Source of the DNA: Burkholderia sp. L27(2015)
Lineage (GTDB): Bacteria; Pseudomonadota; Gammaproteobacteria; Burkholderiales; Burkholderiaceae
Assembly: GCF_009765705.1 (NCBI RefSeq)
Contig: NZ_LMUX01000021.1
Coordinates: 351,606 to 415,605 of the forward strand
DNA: 64,000 nt
Direction of reading: 5' to 3'
The position numbers were made by a program, and so were the translations under genes. Positions 15,509 to 25,106 of this stretch are shown here, one piece after another. How positions within the stretch are numbered: the first letter of the stretch is position 1; each line of letters begins with the position of its first letter. Below the pieces are notes generated by a model. The model saw nothing but the letters and a program-made list of their open reading frames with translations, did no database searches and was not told the DNA's origin.

Positions 15509-18397
15509 TTAGCCGGTCGCCAGCGTCGCGAGTAACGACTTTGCCAGGCGCATATCGGCCGTGCCCTCGCCTTCGGCAAACTGGAGATAGGTGGCGTTGA
15601 GCAGGGCTCTTGCCTCCGCGGCGCGGCCCTGGTCGCTCATCAACTTTGCGAGCGAGCACGCTATGCGCAATTCCCAGGAGAGCGCTCCCTGGCGACGAGC
15701 CAAGTTCATTGCATCGAGCAGAACCTGCTCTCCCGTTCCGGCGGCGCCCCCTGGGTACGCTTTCATTGTCGCCTCGATCTCGACGCGTAGCTGCTCGGCA
15801 GCAGACCAACGCGCATCGCTATGTATGGATTTTTGACTAAAGCGATGGGTGCCGAAGGTCGATAGCGTTTCGCGTTGTATCGGGGTCAGCAGCTCCGATC
15901 CCGCACAGTCGGCCACATCCACAGCACCCTCAGCATCCAGCGAACCGTTGCCGGTCAAAACCAATTCGTAGGTGTTGGCCCACCCGACCCAGTGCAGGAG
16001 GCGACACTTTCCCGCATGTTCAAGCAACAGTGCCTTGTAGCGCCGCGCGGCTTCGATATCGCCGACCCAAAGCGCCACAGGGCAGGCGCCCAGCGCCAAC
16101 GCGTGACACAGCGAAATAGTATGCCCTGTTGCCAGCGCGGCTTCCACGGCTTGCGCTGCGCGCAGCATGGCTTGCTCGGGGAACCCTTGCATCCATAAAA
16201 TTCGGGCGAGCATGGTCAACGCGGCCGAGCGTTGGTTGAGCAAAAAGCCGACACTTTGCGCTTCTGTTTTCGGGCCCGAAGGCGCATCTAAAACACGCTC
16301 GATGTGCCGTCGAGCAGCCGCCTGATCCCCGAGAAAATGCAGCGATGTTGCAAGCAATCGGTCCGCCAGTACGCCTGCCCCATGGGCCGAATTTTTTCGT
16401 GAAACAGCGCCGAACCGATGCGCGAGCTGGACGGCGGTTTCATAGTTCGCGTGGATATAGTGGGCGTGAAATAGTCCATGCACGGCCCGCAGTTCATTGG
16501 TCCAATCCCCCATTTTTTCGGCGATCGCGAGACATCGGGCAAATGCGTTTTCCATGCTGGCGAGCGGTTGCGTGCCATGCAACAGCGCGTTACCCAGCGC
16601 CAGCAACAGCTTCATTTCGGTCTGGCCATCCGGCTCTTCGATGCGCGCGATGGCATCGAGGGCGCGTTGCGCGTAGCGTCGATACTCGTTCATCAACGAC
16701 AGTTCGAACCATAATGGCGCCGACACTGCCGAGAGCGCAATGCCGCACGACAAATCGTTGCCAGGCAGAAAGCACCATTCGAGAGCGGCCCGTATGTCAT
16801 CGACAACGCGTCGATACAGTGCGACCACATCCCCCGCGGTTTGACGCTCGATTTGCCGATCCGTTTTTGGGTCCCCTCCGGCGAGCAGCCCGCAAAAATG
16901 GGCCGCATGCCTGCTGCACACTAGGTCGCTTTCCGACGCTTCATCGAGCTTTACGACTGCATAGCAACGCGCGGTATCCAAGAGCCGAAACATCGGCACT
17001 TCCGCGCTCACCGATACAGTAACCAGCGACTTCGCGACCAAAGCGACCAGGATTTCGAAGATATCACTTCCGCCGACATCCTCGAACGCCAACACCGCCC
17101 TCGCCGATTCGAACGTAAACGCGCCTTGGAATATCCCCAGCCGACGCAATGCGATCTGCTCGTTACCGGGAAGAAAGTTGTAGCTCCAGTCGAGCGCCGC
17201 CTTGAGCGTTTTATGGCGTGCCAGTGCCGTGCGACGCCCCTGATTCATCAGGAAGAGACCGTCAAGCTGGGTGGACAGGCAGGCGATGCTAAACAAGCCC
17301 ACGCGAGCCGCGACCAGTTCGATGGCCAAGGGAATGCCGTCGAGACGGCGGCAGATATCCGCCACCAGGGCCAAGTCTGTCTCGGTCAGACGGAAATCGG
17401 CCCGACTGGCCCTTGCCCGTTCATCGAATAGCTCTATCGCCGAAAAACGCAATGCCGACGCCACGCTCATCCGAGCAGGCGCGGGTGGAATCTCCAACGG
17501 GGGCAAGCGGTAGACGCACTCATAAGCGGCTCGCAGCGATTCACGGCTCGTCGCCAAAATACGTACCTGCGTTGCCCCGTCGTAGATCGATTCGACGAGA
17601 ACGGCAGCCGCTTCGATCACGTGCTCGCAATTGTCCAGCAGGATCAACATTCGCTTGTCGGCGAGATGAGCAATAAGGTCGGGGATAGCATCTTGCGATA
17701 GCACCGGTAGCCCTAGCGCCGACGCGAGCGCTGTCGGTACCAATCCTGGATCGGTGAGCGAGGCCAAATCGACTAGACAAAGACCGTCCGCATATTCGGA
17801 TGCCGTGCCGGCTGCGACCGCATGGGCTACCGTCGTCTTGCCCATTCCCCCAGGGCCGACGATTGTGACAAGACGATGTCGCGTAAGGATTTCGACGATA
17901 CTGCCTACCTGCTCGTCACGCCCGAGCATGCGTCGCGAGGCCATCCCGGATCTGCCCGAGACCAGTGAGGATTCCAGGACGATTACGTCGCGGCTGTCGG
18001 GGGTGTCGCGGCTGTCGGGGCTACCGTTCCCGCTATTGACGTCGCTCGCGGGCGCCGCCTCCTGCGAAACCGGAGCGACGAAACAGTAACCTCGCCCCAC
18101 GACACTTTCGATAAACCGGGTGCCGCCTCGCGCATCGCCGAGTGCCTTGCGCAGGGCCCCAATATGGACTCTTAGGTTGGCCTCTTCGACGACCGTGTCG
18201 GGCCAAGCCGTTGCGATCAACTCTTCCTTCGTGACCAAAACCCCGGCCCGTTCCACGAGCGTCGAGAGGATGTCGAACGCGCGGCCACCCAGGTGCAAGC
18301 GCTTTCCCGCCCCATAAAGCGCTCGTTCATGAGGTATGAGCTTGAACGAGCCAAAGCTCAAGATCTGCGCTGTCGGTGATCGCTGCGCATGTGTCAT
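15509..18397 (-). CDS. Large winged-helix regulator with NTPase and helical-repeat domains
   Basis: 962 residues. Residues about 10-110 form an OmpR/PhoB-type winged helix (FDILSTLVERAG, ...VHIGALRKALGD, ESVVGRGYCFVAPV). A linker with the repeat SPDSRDTPDSRD follows. An AAA/NB-ARC-like ATPase comes next, with Walker A GPGGMGKTT and Walker B LILLDNCEHV. The C-terminal half is Ala/Leu-rich and helical, as in TPR-type sensor regions. Proteins of this plan are one-component, signal-integrating activators (STAND-like), usually of neighbouring catabolic or secondary genes. It lies upstream of the hydrolase and XapX operon on the same strand and 184 bases from the divergent LysR gene; control of the operon is inference. 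Confidence 0.88.
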   Translation of the reverse strand: MTHAQRSPTAQILSFGSFKLIPHERALYGAGKRLHLGGRAFDILSTLVERAGVLVTKEELIATAWPDTVVEEANLRVHIGALRKALGDARGGTRFIESVVGRGYCFVAPVSQEAAPASDVNSGNGSPDSRDTPDSRDVIVLESSLVSGRSGMASRRMLGRDEQVGSIVEILTRHRLVTIVGPGGMGKTTVAHAVAAGTASEYADGLCLVDLASLTDPGLVPTALASALGLPVLSQDAIPDLIAHLADKRMLILLDNCEHVIEAAAVLVESIYDGATQVRILATSRESLRAAYECVYRLPPLEIPPAPARMSVASALRFSAIELFDERARASRADFRLTETDLALVADICRRLDGIPLAIELVAARVGLFSIACLSTQLDGLFLMNQGRRTALARHKTLKAALDWSYNFLPGNEQIALRRLGIFQGAFTFESARAVLAFEDVGGSDIFEILVALVAKSLVTVSVSAEVPMFRLLDTARCYAVVKLDEASESDLVCSRHAAHFCGLLAGGDPKTDRQIERQTAGDVVALYRRVVDDIRAALEWCFLPGNDLSCGIALSAVSAPLWFELSLMNEYRRYAQRALDAIARIEEPDGQTEMKLLLALGNALLHGTQPLASMENAFARCLAIAEKMGDWTNELRAVHGLFHAHYIHANYETAVQLAHRFGAVSRKNSAHGAGVLADRLLATSLHFLGDQAAARRHIERVLDAPSGPKTEAQSVGFLLNQRSAALTMLARILWMQGFPEQAMLRAAQAVEAALATGHTISLCHALALGACPVALWVGDIEAARRYKALLLEHAGKCRLLHWVGWANTYELVLTGNGSLDAEGAVDVADCAGSELLTPIQRETLSTFGTHRFSQKSIHSDARWSAAEQLRVEIEATMKAYPGGAAGTGEQVLLDAMNLARRQGALSWELRIACSLAKLMSDQGRAAEARALLNATYLQFAEGEGTADMRLAKSLLATLATG

Positions 18398-18581
18398 GGA
18401 GTGGACATCTGGAGATTGAGGCGCAAGAATAGGCGGCCTCGATGACGCAAGAGTAACAGAAAGCTCGCTGAAAGCCTGGGTCCTTCGCCGCCTTTTTTGT
18501 CGATCAGCCGACGCTTATTTCAACCTTACACCCGTCACCCTTACACCGTTGCCCCCTCCCACCCTACTTGAGCGCTAACGC

Positions 18582-19532
18582 ATGGCACTGACTTTCCAAC
18601 AGCTCAACTGCATCAGGCAGGTCGTCGTCAACGGCTTCAGTGTTTCGCGAACCGCGGAGGCATTATTCAGCACCCAGCCGGGCGTGAGCAAAATGATCCG
18701 CGCGCTCGAAGAGGAACTCGGCATCGACATATTCGTGCGCCGCGGCAATCGGTTGATCGGTCTGACCGATGTCGGAAAGGAGGCCTACGCGTTGGCCGGT
18801 CGCGTGCTTCAGGATGCGAAGTCGCTGCAGCAATTGAAGTCGTCCAACAGTGGTCCCGAAGTCGAGGGCATCATCCGCGTCGGCACGACCCATCTTCACG
18901 CCCGCTACCGTTTGCTTTCGGTCACCGAGCGCTTCTTGAAGATCTATCCCAGGGTCCAACTCGAATATTCGGTCGGCACGCCGCCAGAGATCTATTTGGG
19001 CGTGCGAGACGGCACCATGGATATCGGACTCAGTACGCTGCCGCAAGCCACGCCGTCCGGCATTTTCGCGATCAAGGCCTACGACTTGGAACGTTGCCTC
19101 GTCGTGCCAGCCGGTCACCCATTGCTGGCACTCGGCAGCGTTACCATCGAAGAGTTGACGCAGTGGCCCTGGATCGTTCATGACGATCGATTCACCTCGG
19201 GCGCCGTAGTCCAGCGCACATTTCAGATGTACGGCATGCAGCCGCACATCGTCATGCGGGCCATGGATGTGGATGTCGTAAAAGCCTACGTCGCAAGGGG
19301 AATCGGCATCGCCGTATTGCCGAAAATGGCGGTGGAACATGAGAGCGACGAGACCTTGCGGAAAATCAATGTCGATCATTTGTTCCCGTCGTCCGCCGCG
19401 ATGCTGACGCTGCGTGCGGACCACGTGCTGAAGACGTTTGCCTTCGACTTTATCCAGATGCTGTTGCCGCACTTCACACCGGAAGCGCTGAAGGCCGAGT
19501 TGGCTCGCGCACAGCAAAACCATGCACTGTAG
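18582..19532 (+). CDS. LysR-type regulator of the CysB/Cbl group
   Basis: 316 residues. The N-terminal winged helix (FQQLNCIRQVVVNGFSVSRTAEALFSTQPGVSKMIRALEEELG, given here only as its landmarks FQQLNCIRQV and TQPGVSKMI) has the CysB-type pattern, and the effector domain includes GTTHLHARYRLL and ARGIGIAVLPKMAVE. CysB-group regulators usually sense sulfur or nitrogen metabolites such as N-acetylserine or sulfate esters. The gene is followed 84 bases later by the lyase gene and then by a Bug receptor on the same strand, so it most likely controls that pathway. It may be co-transcribed with it, which would be unusual for a LysR gene, normally divergent from its target. Confidence 0.88.
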   Translation: MALTFQQLNCIRQVVVNGFSVSRTAEALFSTQPGVSKMIRALEEELGIDIFVRRGNRLIGLTDVGKEAYALAGRVLQDAKSLQQLKSSNSGPEVEGIIRVGTTHLHARYRLLSVTERFLKIYPRVQLEYSVGTPPEIYLGVRDGTMDIGLSTLPQATPSGIFAIKAYDLERCLVVPAGHPLLALGSVTIEELTQWPWIVHDDRFTSGAVVQRTFQMYGMQPHIVMRAMDVDVVKAYVARGIGIAVLPKMAVEHESDETLRKINVDHLFPSSAAMLTLRADHVLKTFAFDFIQMLLPHFTPEALKAELARAQQNHAL

Positions 19533-19616
19533 AGCATGATTTATTCCAAAAAAGTCATTTGACCGCATGATCTTGGCCGCTCAAAGTGCTAGCACTCTAG
19601 TCAGATTGGAAAGCCA

Positions 19617-21092
19617 ATGTCTGAAAAGCACGATGCCGGACCCAACAGCGCGTACGCAGCAAAAGACGTCAACGAAGCCTTCCGAGGCGGTGCGCGCGCG
19701 GTAGCGTTTCTGAGTCAAATCAATAAAGCATCGATCGTGATGCTCGCTGACACCGCGATCTTGTCGGACGCCGACGCAAGCGTAATCGCACACGGCATCC
19801 TGGCCCTGGATCCGACATCGAGTGAGCAAACGTCGGGCGACTATCTCGACTACGAGAAAAGACTGGTGGACCTGATCGGTCCGCAAGCGTCCCTGGTCCA
19901 TGCCGGGCGTAGCCGGCAAGACATCGCTTCCACTCTCTCGCGGATGAATCTGCGGGAGGATCTTCTCGACGCCTACGAGGCCCTGGCGCAGGCGCGCTTA
20001 TGCCTCGTCGAGCTCGCGCCACGGCATCGCGACACGATCATCCCCGCGTACACGCATGGCGTTCAAGCACAGCCCACGACGTTTGCCCACTACCTGCTCG
20101 CCTTCTCGAGCGCGCTGGGACGTCAGCTCGAACGACTCGCGCAAGCCTATGGCCGGCTTAATGTCAGCCCGCTCGGCACGGCCGCGCTGTCGACTTCCAG
20201 CTTTCCCATCGATCGCATGTTGTTGGCTCACCTGCTTGGCTTCGCGGGCGTGGTGGAAAACGCCTACGACGCGAACCACCTCGCTCCGGTCGATAGCTGC
20301 CTCGAATTCGCCGGCGCGCTCGCAATTTGCGCGGTGCAGATCGGGCAGTTCGCGCAGGATCTGCATGCGCAATATGCTTCGCCCACACCCTGGCTGACGC
20401 TGCAACCGGGGGAACTGATGGGTATCAGCAGCTTGATGCCGCAAAAGCGCAACCCCGCTGCGCTCGAACAACTGCGCGCACAGAGCAGTTTGCTGCTTAG
20501 CGACATGCAAGGGCCGTTCCTGCTGGCACATAACGTGCGCACGGGGATGTTCGACTACCGGTCCTATGACCCGCTGCCGGCGAAACGCCCCGTCGCGCTC
20601 TTCGCGTTGCTGGCGAAAATCGTCAAAGGGTTGGTGGTGGATGAGCAGCAAGCCCGCGATGAAGTCGATGCGGACTATTCGACAGTCACCGAAATTGCCG
20701 ACGTCCTGATGCAGAAGGCGAACGTGCCGTTTCGTATCGGCCATCACTTCGCCTCGGTACTCACCGACCATGGCCGCGCGCAAAAGAAGCGTTTGGGACA
20801 AATCGGTTACAACGAGGCCGCGCAGCTTTACCAGCAACAAAATGGCGTGCCGTTCCCGCTCAATGAAAACGCTTACGAACAATGTACCGACCCGCGACGG
20901 ATGATCTTCAACCGCAGAGGTTTGGGCGGCCCGCAACGCGCGGAGGTCGACCGCATGCTCGACGTGGAGAGCCGCTCGGCGCGCGCAGCACTGGATTGGA
21001 ATCGTGCCGCGCGGCAGCAACTCGATGAGGCACATGAACATCTCGTCGGCCTGACCCGGGAACTGGCCGCCCGTCGCGGCAAATCGTCGTAA
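19617..21092 (+). CDS. Argininosuccinate-lyase-like enzyme (aspartase/fumarase superfamily)
   Basis: 491 residues with the superfamily signature LMGISSLMPQKRNPAALEQLRAQ (catalytic Ser loop, SSLMPQKRNP) and the first conserved block VHAGRSRQDIASTL. Enzymes of this family remove fumarate from N-substituted aspartates. The context (CysB-type regulator, Bug receptor) is not arginine biosynthesis, and the sequence departs from ArgH early (MSEKHDAGPNSAYAAKD). A degradative lyase acting on an N-(substituted) succinate compound, such as the EDDS/aminopolycarboxylate lyases of this family, is a reasonable hypothesis. GGAAA lies five bases before the ATG. Confidence 0.8.
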   Translation: MSEKHDAGPNSAYAAKDVNEAFRGGARAVAFLSQINKASIVMLADTAILSDADASVIAHGILALDPTSSEQTSGDYLDYEKRLVDLIGPQASLVHAGRSRQDIASTLSRMNLREDLLDAYEALAQARLCLVELAPRHRDTIIPAYTHGVQAQPTTFAHYLLAFSSALGRQLERLAQAYGRLNVSPLGTAALSTSSFPIDRMLLAHLLGFAGVVENAYDANHLAPVDSCLEFAGALAICAVQIGQFAQDLHAQYASPTPWLTLQPGELMGISSLMPQKRNPAALEQLRAQSSLLLSDMQGPFLLAHNVRTGMFDYRSYDPLPAKRPVALFALLAKIVKGLVVDEQQARDEVDADYSTVTEIADVLMQKANVPFRIGHHFASVLTDHGRAQKKRLGQIGYNEAAQLYQQQNGVPFPLNENAYEQCTDPRRMIFNRRGLGGPQRAEVDRMLDVESRSARAALDWNRAARQQLDEAHEHLVGLTRELAARRGKSS

Positions 21093-21122
21093 AGCTCGGT
21101 CGTAAAGCCGGGGTCGTAAAGC
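21086..21122. repeat. Threefold GTCGTAAAGC repeat after the lyase gene
   Basis: The ten bases GTCGTAAAGC occur at 21086-21095, 21099-21108 and 21113-21122, spacings 13 and 14. The first copy contains the lyase stop codon TAA. It may be a slippage product or a small binding-site array between the lyase and receptor genes. Confidence 0.6.
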
Positions 21123-21155
21123 GAACAACACAAATAACGATTCAGGAGACAACGC

Positions 21156-22112
21156 ATGAGAGTTTTGACGCTTTTCTTCGTCGCCATGACATTCTGCATG
21201 TCCGCGATGGCCGAGTATCCGGATAAACCGATCCGCATCATTCTTCCCTATGCGCCCGGCGGCGGTGCGGACACCGTAGGACGGCCGCTTGCCGTCGCGT
21301 TGTCGAAGGTGCTGGGGGTGTCGGTCTACGTCGAAAATAAGGGCGGCGCCAGCGGCAATATCGCCATGCAGTATGTGGCGAACTCCTCGCCGAACGGCTA
21401 TACCGTGGTGCTGCCGCTAACGGCGCAAGTCGCGGTCAATCAAAGCCTGTTCAAACACCTACCCTATGACCCGCAAAAGGACTTTGCCCCGATCTCGGTG
21501 ATCGGCGAGGCACCGTATTTTCTGGCGGTTAATCCATCCTTCCCTGCGAAGAACCTTCAGGAGTTCATCGACGTAGTGAAAAAGAACCCGGGGAAATATT
21601 CGTATGCATCGACCGGCCTGGGTAGCGGCCTGCATTTGTCTATGGAATTACTCGAGTCGATGGCCAAGATCAATATGGTGCACGTGCCGTATACCGGCGC
21701 CGGCGCCGCGTACACCGATGTCCTCGCGGGGCGAGTGCAGGCGACATTTGCAGGCGTAGGCAGCGCCAAGGGCTTTCTAGACGCGGGGCTATTGCGGCCA
21801 CTCGCTGTCACCACACCGCAGCGCTCAGCTGCACTGCCCAACGTACCCACCATGTCCGAAGCCGGTCTGCCGGGCTATGAATCGTATGTCTGGTATGCGT
21901 TGCTAGCGCCGAAAGGCACGCCCGCGCCGGTGATTCAAAAGTTGCACGATGCGGTCGTCGCCGCGCTGAAAACGCCTGAAGTGCAGAAGGAGTTCGCCGC
22001 CGACGGGATCCAGCCGATCGGATCCACGCCGGAACAGTTGACCTCGTTCATCACATCGGAGACCGTGAAGTGGAGTGCGCTGATGAAACGGGCAGGCGTC
22101 GCACCGGAGTAA
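21156..22112 (+). CDS. Bug-family (TctC-like) periplasmic solute receptor
   Basis: 318 residues with a signal peptide ending MSAMAEYPDKP, followed by the family start PIRIILPYAPGGGADTVGRPLA. Typical later blocks are YASTGLGSGLHLSMELL, VPYTGAGAAYTDVLAGR and YVWYALLAPKGTPAPVIQKL. Bug receptors bind carboxylates for tripartite tricarboxylate (TctAB) transporters or sensing systems, and they are greatly expanded in Burkholderiales. No TctA/TctB genes follow, so it must work with a transporter encoded elsewhere. AGGAG lies seven bases before ATG. Pairing with the lyase suggests it captures the lyase substrate. Confidence 0.9.
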   Translation: MRVLTLFFVAMTFCMSAMAEYPDKPIRIILPYAPGGGADTVGRPLAVALSKVLGVSVYVENKGGASGNIAMQYVANSSPNGYTVVLPLTAQVAVNQSLFKHLPYDPQKDFAPISVIGEAPYFLAVNPSFPAKNLQEFIDVVKKNPGKYSYASTGLGSGLHLSMELLESMAKINMVHVPYTGAGAAYTDVLAGRVQATFAGVGSAKGFLDAGLLRPLAVTTPQRSAALPNVPTMSEAGLPGYESYVWYALLAPKGTPAPVIQKLHDAVVAALKTPEVQKEFAADGIQPIGSTPEQLTSFITSETVKWSALMKRAGVAPE

Positions 22113-22116
22113 GCCG

Positions 22117-22395
22117 CTATTGAAGCGCAGTCAGTTTGTTGGGGCCTGTGGGCAAGGCCTGGGGACTGTTTTCTCGGGAGCCGTTGCGCTGGTCAGATAC
22201 ACGCTCGATGCCTAGCCGTGCCACATTTTCGAAAAATGCCAGCCGAGCCCGGTAATAGTCAACTTGCATCTGCGCGTCGAGAACGCGCTGCTCTGCCTGG
22301 AACAATTGCAGACGCAGTTCATCCATCGCTTTTTTCGCATGCTTTTCCGGAGTGTGCGCGTAACGCACAGGCCAGTTCAGAATCCAGTGCTGCAT
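22117..22395 (-). CDS. Small coiled-coil protein of unknown function
   Basis: 92 residues from ATG at 22395, with GGGAGGG upstream at about eight bases; a start at 22425 would add ten residues. The sequence begins MQHWILNWPVRYAHTPEKHAKK and continues with a heptad-like helix rich in Glu, Gln and Arg (residues about 25-65: LRLQLFQAEQRVLDAQMQVD), then a polar tail. No membrane segment or signal peptide. It is convergent with the Bug receptor gene, 4 bases apart. No family recognised. Confidence 0.6.
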   Translation of the reverse strand: MQHWILNWPVRYAHTPEKHAKKAMDELRLQLFQAEQRVLDAQMQVDYYRARLAFFENVARLGIERVSDQRNGSRENSPQALPTGPNKLTALQ

Positions 22396-23091
22396 GATGA
22401 AGCCCTCCCGGTAGATCGTTACCAATCCCTACTCTGATCATGGGGTCCTATTCGAGTCGAGAAACGACACGACCCAGCCTCAAAACGCCAACATCTCGAA
22501 ATTGCGCTACGGATAGACACGCACGAGCGCTGAAAGTTTATTTGTTGCAAAAACGACGCACCTTGAACCCTAAGGTTGCGACTCTTGAAATCGGCCCATT
22601 CTCATGCTCGCGAACATCGGCCCAGGGCACAGCCGCGTGGAGCAACGGAACCCGGCGATGCGAGGGAAAAAAAGGAATCTGCGGGACGTCCGAGCTGAAA
22701 GCCTAAGATAAATGTATGGGAACTTTAGCGGGTAAAAACGGGTCGCACCATTTAATATGTACGAGTATGCTAATCATCAAGTAGTAGTAAGAAAGGTAAT
22801 AATTACGCGACTCGAAGTGTAAATCGGTCGATATTTCTTTTGTTATATAATAGCTCGTCGCGTAACGACTACTTGACCGCCGTATAGGCAGAAAAAATTC
22901 TCGAAATACGCTATTCCTGAGTCGATTTAGTAAGGTCAAGGATAGGTTGGGCAAAGGTTTTCCAACGCGCGCACGTATGTTTTAGAGGAGAAACTGGAAA
23001 GAGCGCACAAACCCCGTGTACTTGGCGGTCCTCCGGACGCAGCTCACGCCGTCGATAACCACTTCACGCATACTTACAGCAGAGAATCCCT
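22396..23091. other. AT-rich region without supported gene
   Basis: Roughly 700 bases, markedly AT-rich between 22720 and 22960. Short frames exist on both strands (for example 22440-22706 forward and 22703-22954 reverse), but their composition does not look like protein and no good ribosome sites precede them. The promoter of the small membrane protein at 23092 should lie at the right end. Confidence 0.5.
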
Positions 23092-23241
23092 ATGATTATT
23101 GCAACGAGCCACTTATCCGACACGGCGCTGATGTTCTTTGTCCTCGGCGTTTTCCTGTCCTGCGTGCTTTTTTGCGGCTTTATACGCACTCGGAACGTCG
23201 GCGATATTTGGGATGTCACGCCACGCGGACTGGAAGAGTGA
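23092..23241 (+). CDS. Small single-helix membrane protein, 49 residues
   Basis: The frame starts MIIATSHLSDTALMFF and continues with one clear hydrophobic helix (MFFVLGVFLSCVLFCGFI, residues about 14-31). It ends with a short polar tail (RTRNVGDIWDVTPRGLEE). Codon use fits the surrounding genes, and Cys, Phe, Val and Leu are placed as in a real transmembrane segment. The ribosome site is weak. Similar short one-helix proteins are often regulators or subunits of membrane complexes, but no partner gene is adjacent. I do not recognise it. Confidence 0.5.
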   Translation: MIIATSHLSDTALMFFVLGVFLSCVLFCGFIRTRNVGDIWDVTPRGLEE

Positions 23242-23534
23242 TTGCGCTTGTGATTACGTCACACGCGGTCGCTTAAGGTCTACGCTGGAAAAATAGTTCG
23301 CGCAGGCGAACCCGGTTTGAGCGGGCTGCCGTCGAACTTGATCAAAACAAACCACTGCTGAGCGTGGGGCCTAGCCGTCACCGGTCCATCAGCCCTCCCT
23401 GTCCAGCCAGCGTTTCTGCCAGAACACACGCGCCAGAAGCGAAAATAACTCACTTCCCCTGCACGATCGGATAAAAACGGTAGCAATTGGCCGCATTGCA
23501 GATGCGTTGCTCTTCGACGATGTGATCGGCTCGA

Positions 23535-25106
23535 CTAAGCGAGTTCTCGTCGAATACCGTACTTGCGCAGTTTGTTCGCCACGGTCGTGTGCGAGGTCTT
23601 CAGGCGCACGGCCAACTGCCGGCTAGAGGGATAACGCGCGTACAAATCTTCGAGCAGATTCTTCTCGAAGGCGGCGAGCGCTTCGTCCAGGCTGTCAGGC
23701 CCTTCGGCAGGCGCAGGCTGCACGCGTTCGTGCCCCCGCTCTTGCCCCGACACGCTGCCCAGTTCGAGATCGTCGACATCGATCGCCGGTTTATCGGTCA
23801 TCGCAACCGCGCGGAAAATCACATTCTGCAACTGCCGGACATTGCCCGGCCACGGATTGGCGCGCAGCGCGAGGTGCGCCGCAGGCGTGACCCGGCAGCG
23901 CGGCCGTTCGATTTTCAGGCAAGCCTGATCGGCAAAATACTGGGCCAGCAGGCCGATGTCGCCGGCGCGGTCACGCAGCGCGGGCAGGCGCAAGTTCAGC
24001 ACGTTGAGCCGATAAAACAAATCTTCGCGGAACACCTTCTCGGCCACCATGTGTTCGAGATCGCGGTGCGTGGCGCTGATGATGCGCACATCCACCCGCA
24101 TTTCGCGATCGCCGCCAACGCGCCAGAATGTGCCGTCGTTCAAAAAGCGCAGCAGCTTGGCCTGCAGATACGGTGACATCTCGCCGATTTCGTCGAGGAA
24201 AACCGTGCCGTGGTTGGCCAGTTCGAGCAAGCCCGGTTTGCCGCCTCGATGTGCCCCGCTGAACGCGCCCGGCGCATAACCGAACAACTCGCTTTCCGCG
24301 AGACTCTCCGGCATCGCGGCACAGTTCAAGGCCAGGAACGGTGCGCAATTGCGTTTGCTGGCGGCATGGCAAGCACGCGCAACCAGTTCCTTGCCAGTCC
24401 CCGTTTCGCCGAGTATCAGCAAGGGCGCGTCCAATCCAGCCAAGCGTGCAGTGCGGGTCTTCAGCGAGACCATCGGCCCGCATTCGCCCAATATCACCGC
24501 AAAGCCCGCTTCATCCAGTTCTGGAATCGCGCGCCGGTGGGCCGGCAAAGGCCCAAGCGCACGCAGAGTGAGCACGCCGCCGGCAACAATGCGGCCATCG
24601 CCGGCCGGCTCCATCTTGACCGGATGCACTTGCACCAAAAATCGCGTATCGCCGATACCGGCTTCGAATTGGGGGACGCCGAAACGTTTTTCCAGCAAGG
24701 TGGCTTGTAATTCGGGATCGGATAACAACTCGCCTAGCGCGAACTGGCATAGTTCGTCCTCGCTTTGGCCCGTCACGGACTCAGCCGCTTTATTTGCGGA
24801 GATGATTGCACCGTTGCCGTCGACCACAAATACCGGGTCTACCACGGCCGTAAGCAGTGCATTGAAATGCAGATGTTCGCGTTCGCCGGGCAGGATATCG
24901 AGCGCCGTGACTTCGAGCACGTCCCGTACTTGTAACAGCGCGGTGCGCAATTCGGCGAACGACGTCGACAGCAAGGTCTGCGCGTCGATATACAAATGCG
25001 GCGGCGACATTTCGACCGCGAGCAGATTGATATGCCGGCTGCGTAATACGGCCAGCAGATCATGGGTGATGCCTACCCGGTCCACAAAGCAGACGTCAAT
25101 GCGCAT
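23535..25106 (-). CDS. tyrR: TyrR/PhhR-like sigma-54-type activator of aromatic amino acid metabolism
   Basis: 523 residues in the TyrR order: an N-terminal ACT domain (MRIDVCFVDRVGITHDLLAVL), a PAS domain (about 80-190, DPVFVVDGNGAIISAN), an AAA+ central domain with Walker A GETGTGKE and Walker B VFLDEIGE, and a C-terminal Fis-like helix-turn-helix (SSRQLAVRLKTSHTTVANKLRKYG). The sigma-54 contact loop reads GAFSGA instead of GAFTGA. TyrR family members respond to Tyr, Phe or Trp through the ACT domain and control aromatic amino acid transport and catabolism. No target gene is adjacent; long intergenic regions lie on both sides. Confidence 0.88.
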   Translation of the reverse strand: MRIDVCFVDRVGITHDLLAVLRSRHINLLAVEMSPPHLYIDAQTLLSTSFAELRTALLQVRDVLEVTALDILPGEREHLHFNALLTAVVDPVFVVDGNGAIISANKAAESVTGQSEDELCQFALGELLSDPELQATLLEKRFGVPQFEAGIGDTRFLVQVHPVKMEPAGDGRIVAGGVLTLRALGPLPAHRRAIPELDEAGFAVILGECGPMVSLKTRTARLAGLDAPLLILGETGTGKELVARACHAASKRNCAPFLALNCAAMPESLAESELFGYAPGAFSGAHRGGKPGLLELANHGTVFLDEIGEMSPYLQAKLLRFLNDGTFWRVGGDREMRVDVRIISATHRDLEHMVAEKVFREDLFYRLNVLNLRLPALRDRAGDIGLLAQYFADQACLKIERPRCRVTPAAHLALRANPWPGNVRQLQNVIFRAVAMTDKPAIDVDDLELGSVSGQERGHERVQPAPAEGPDSLDEALAAFEKNLLEDLYARYPSSRQLAVRLKTSHTTVANKLRKYGIRRELA

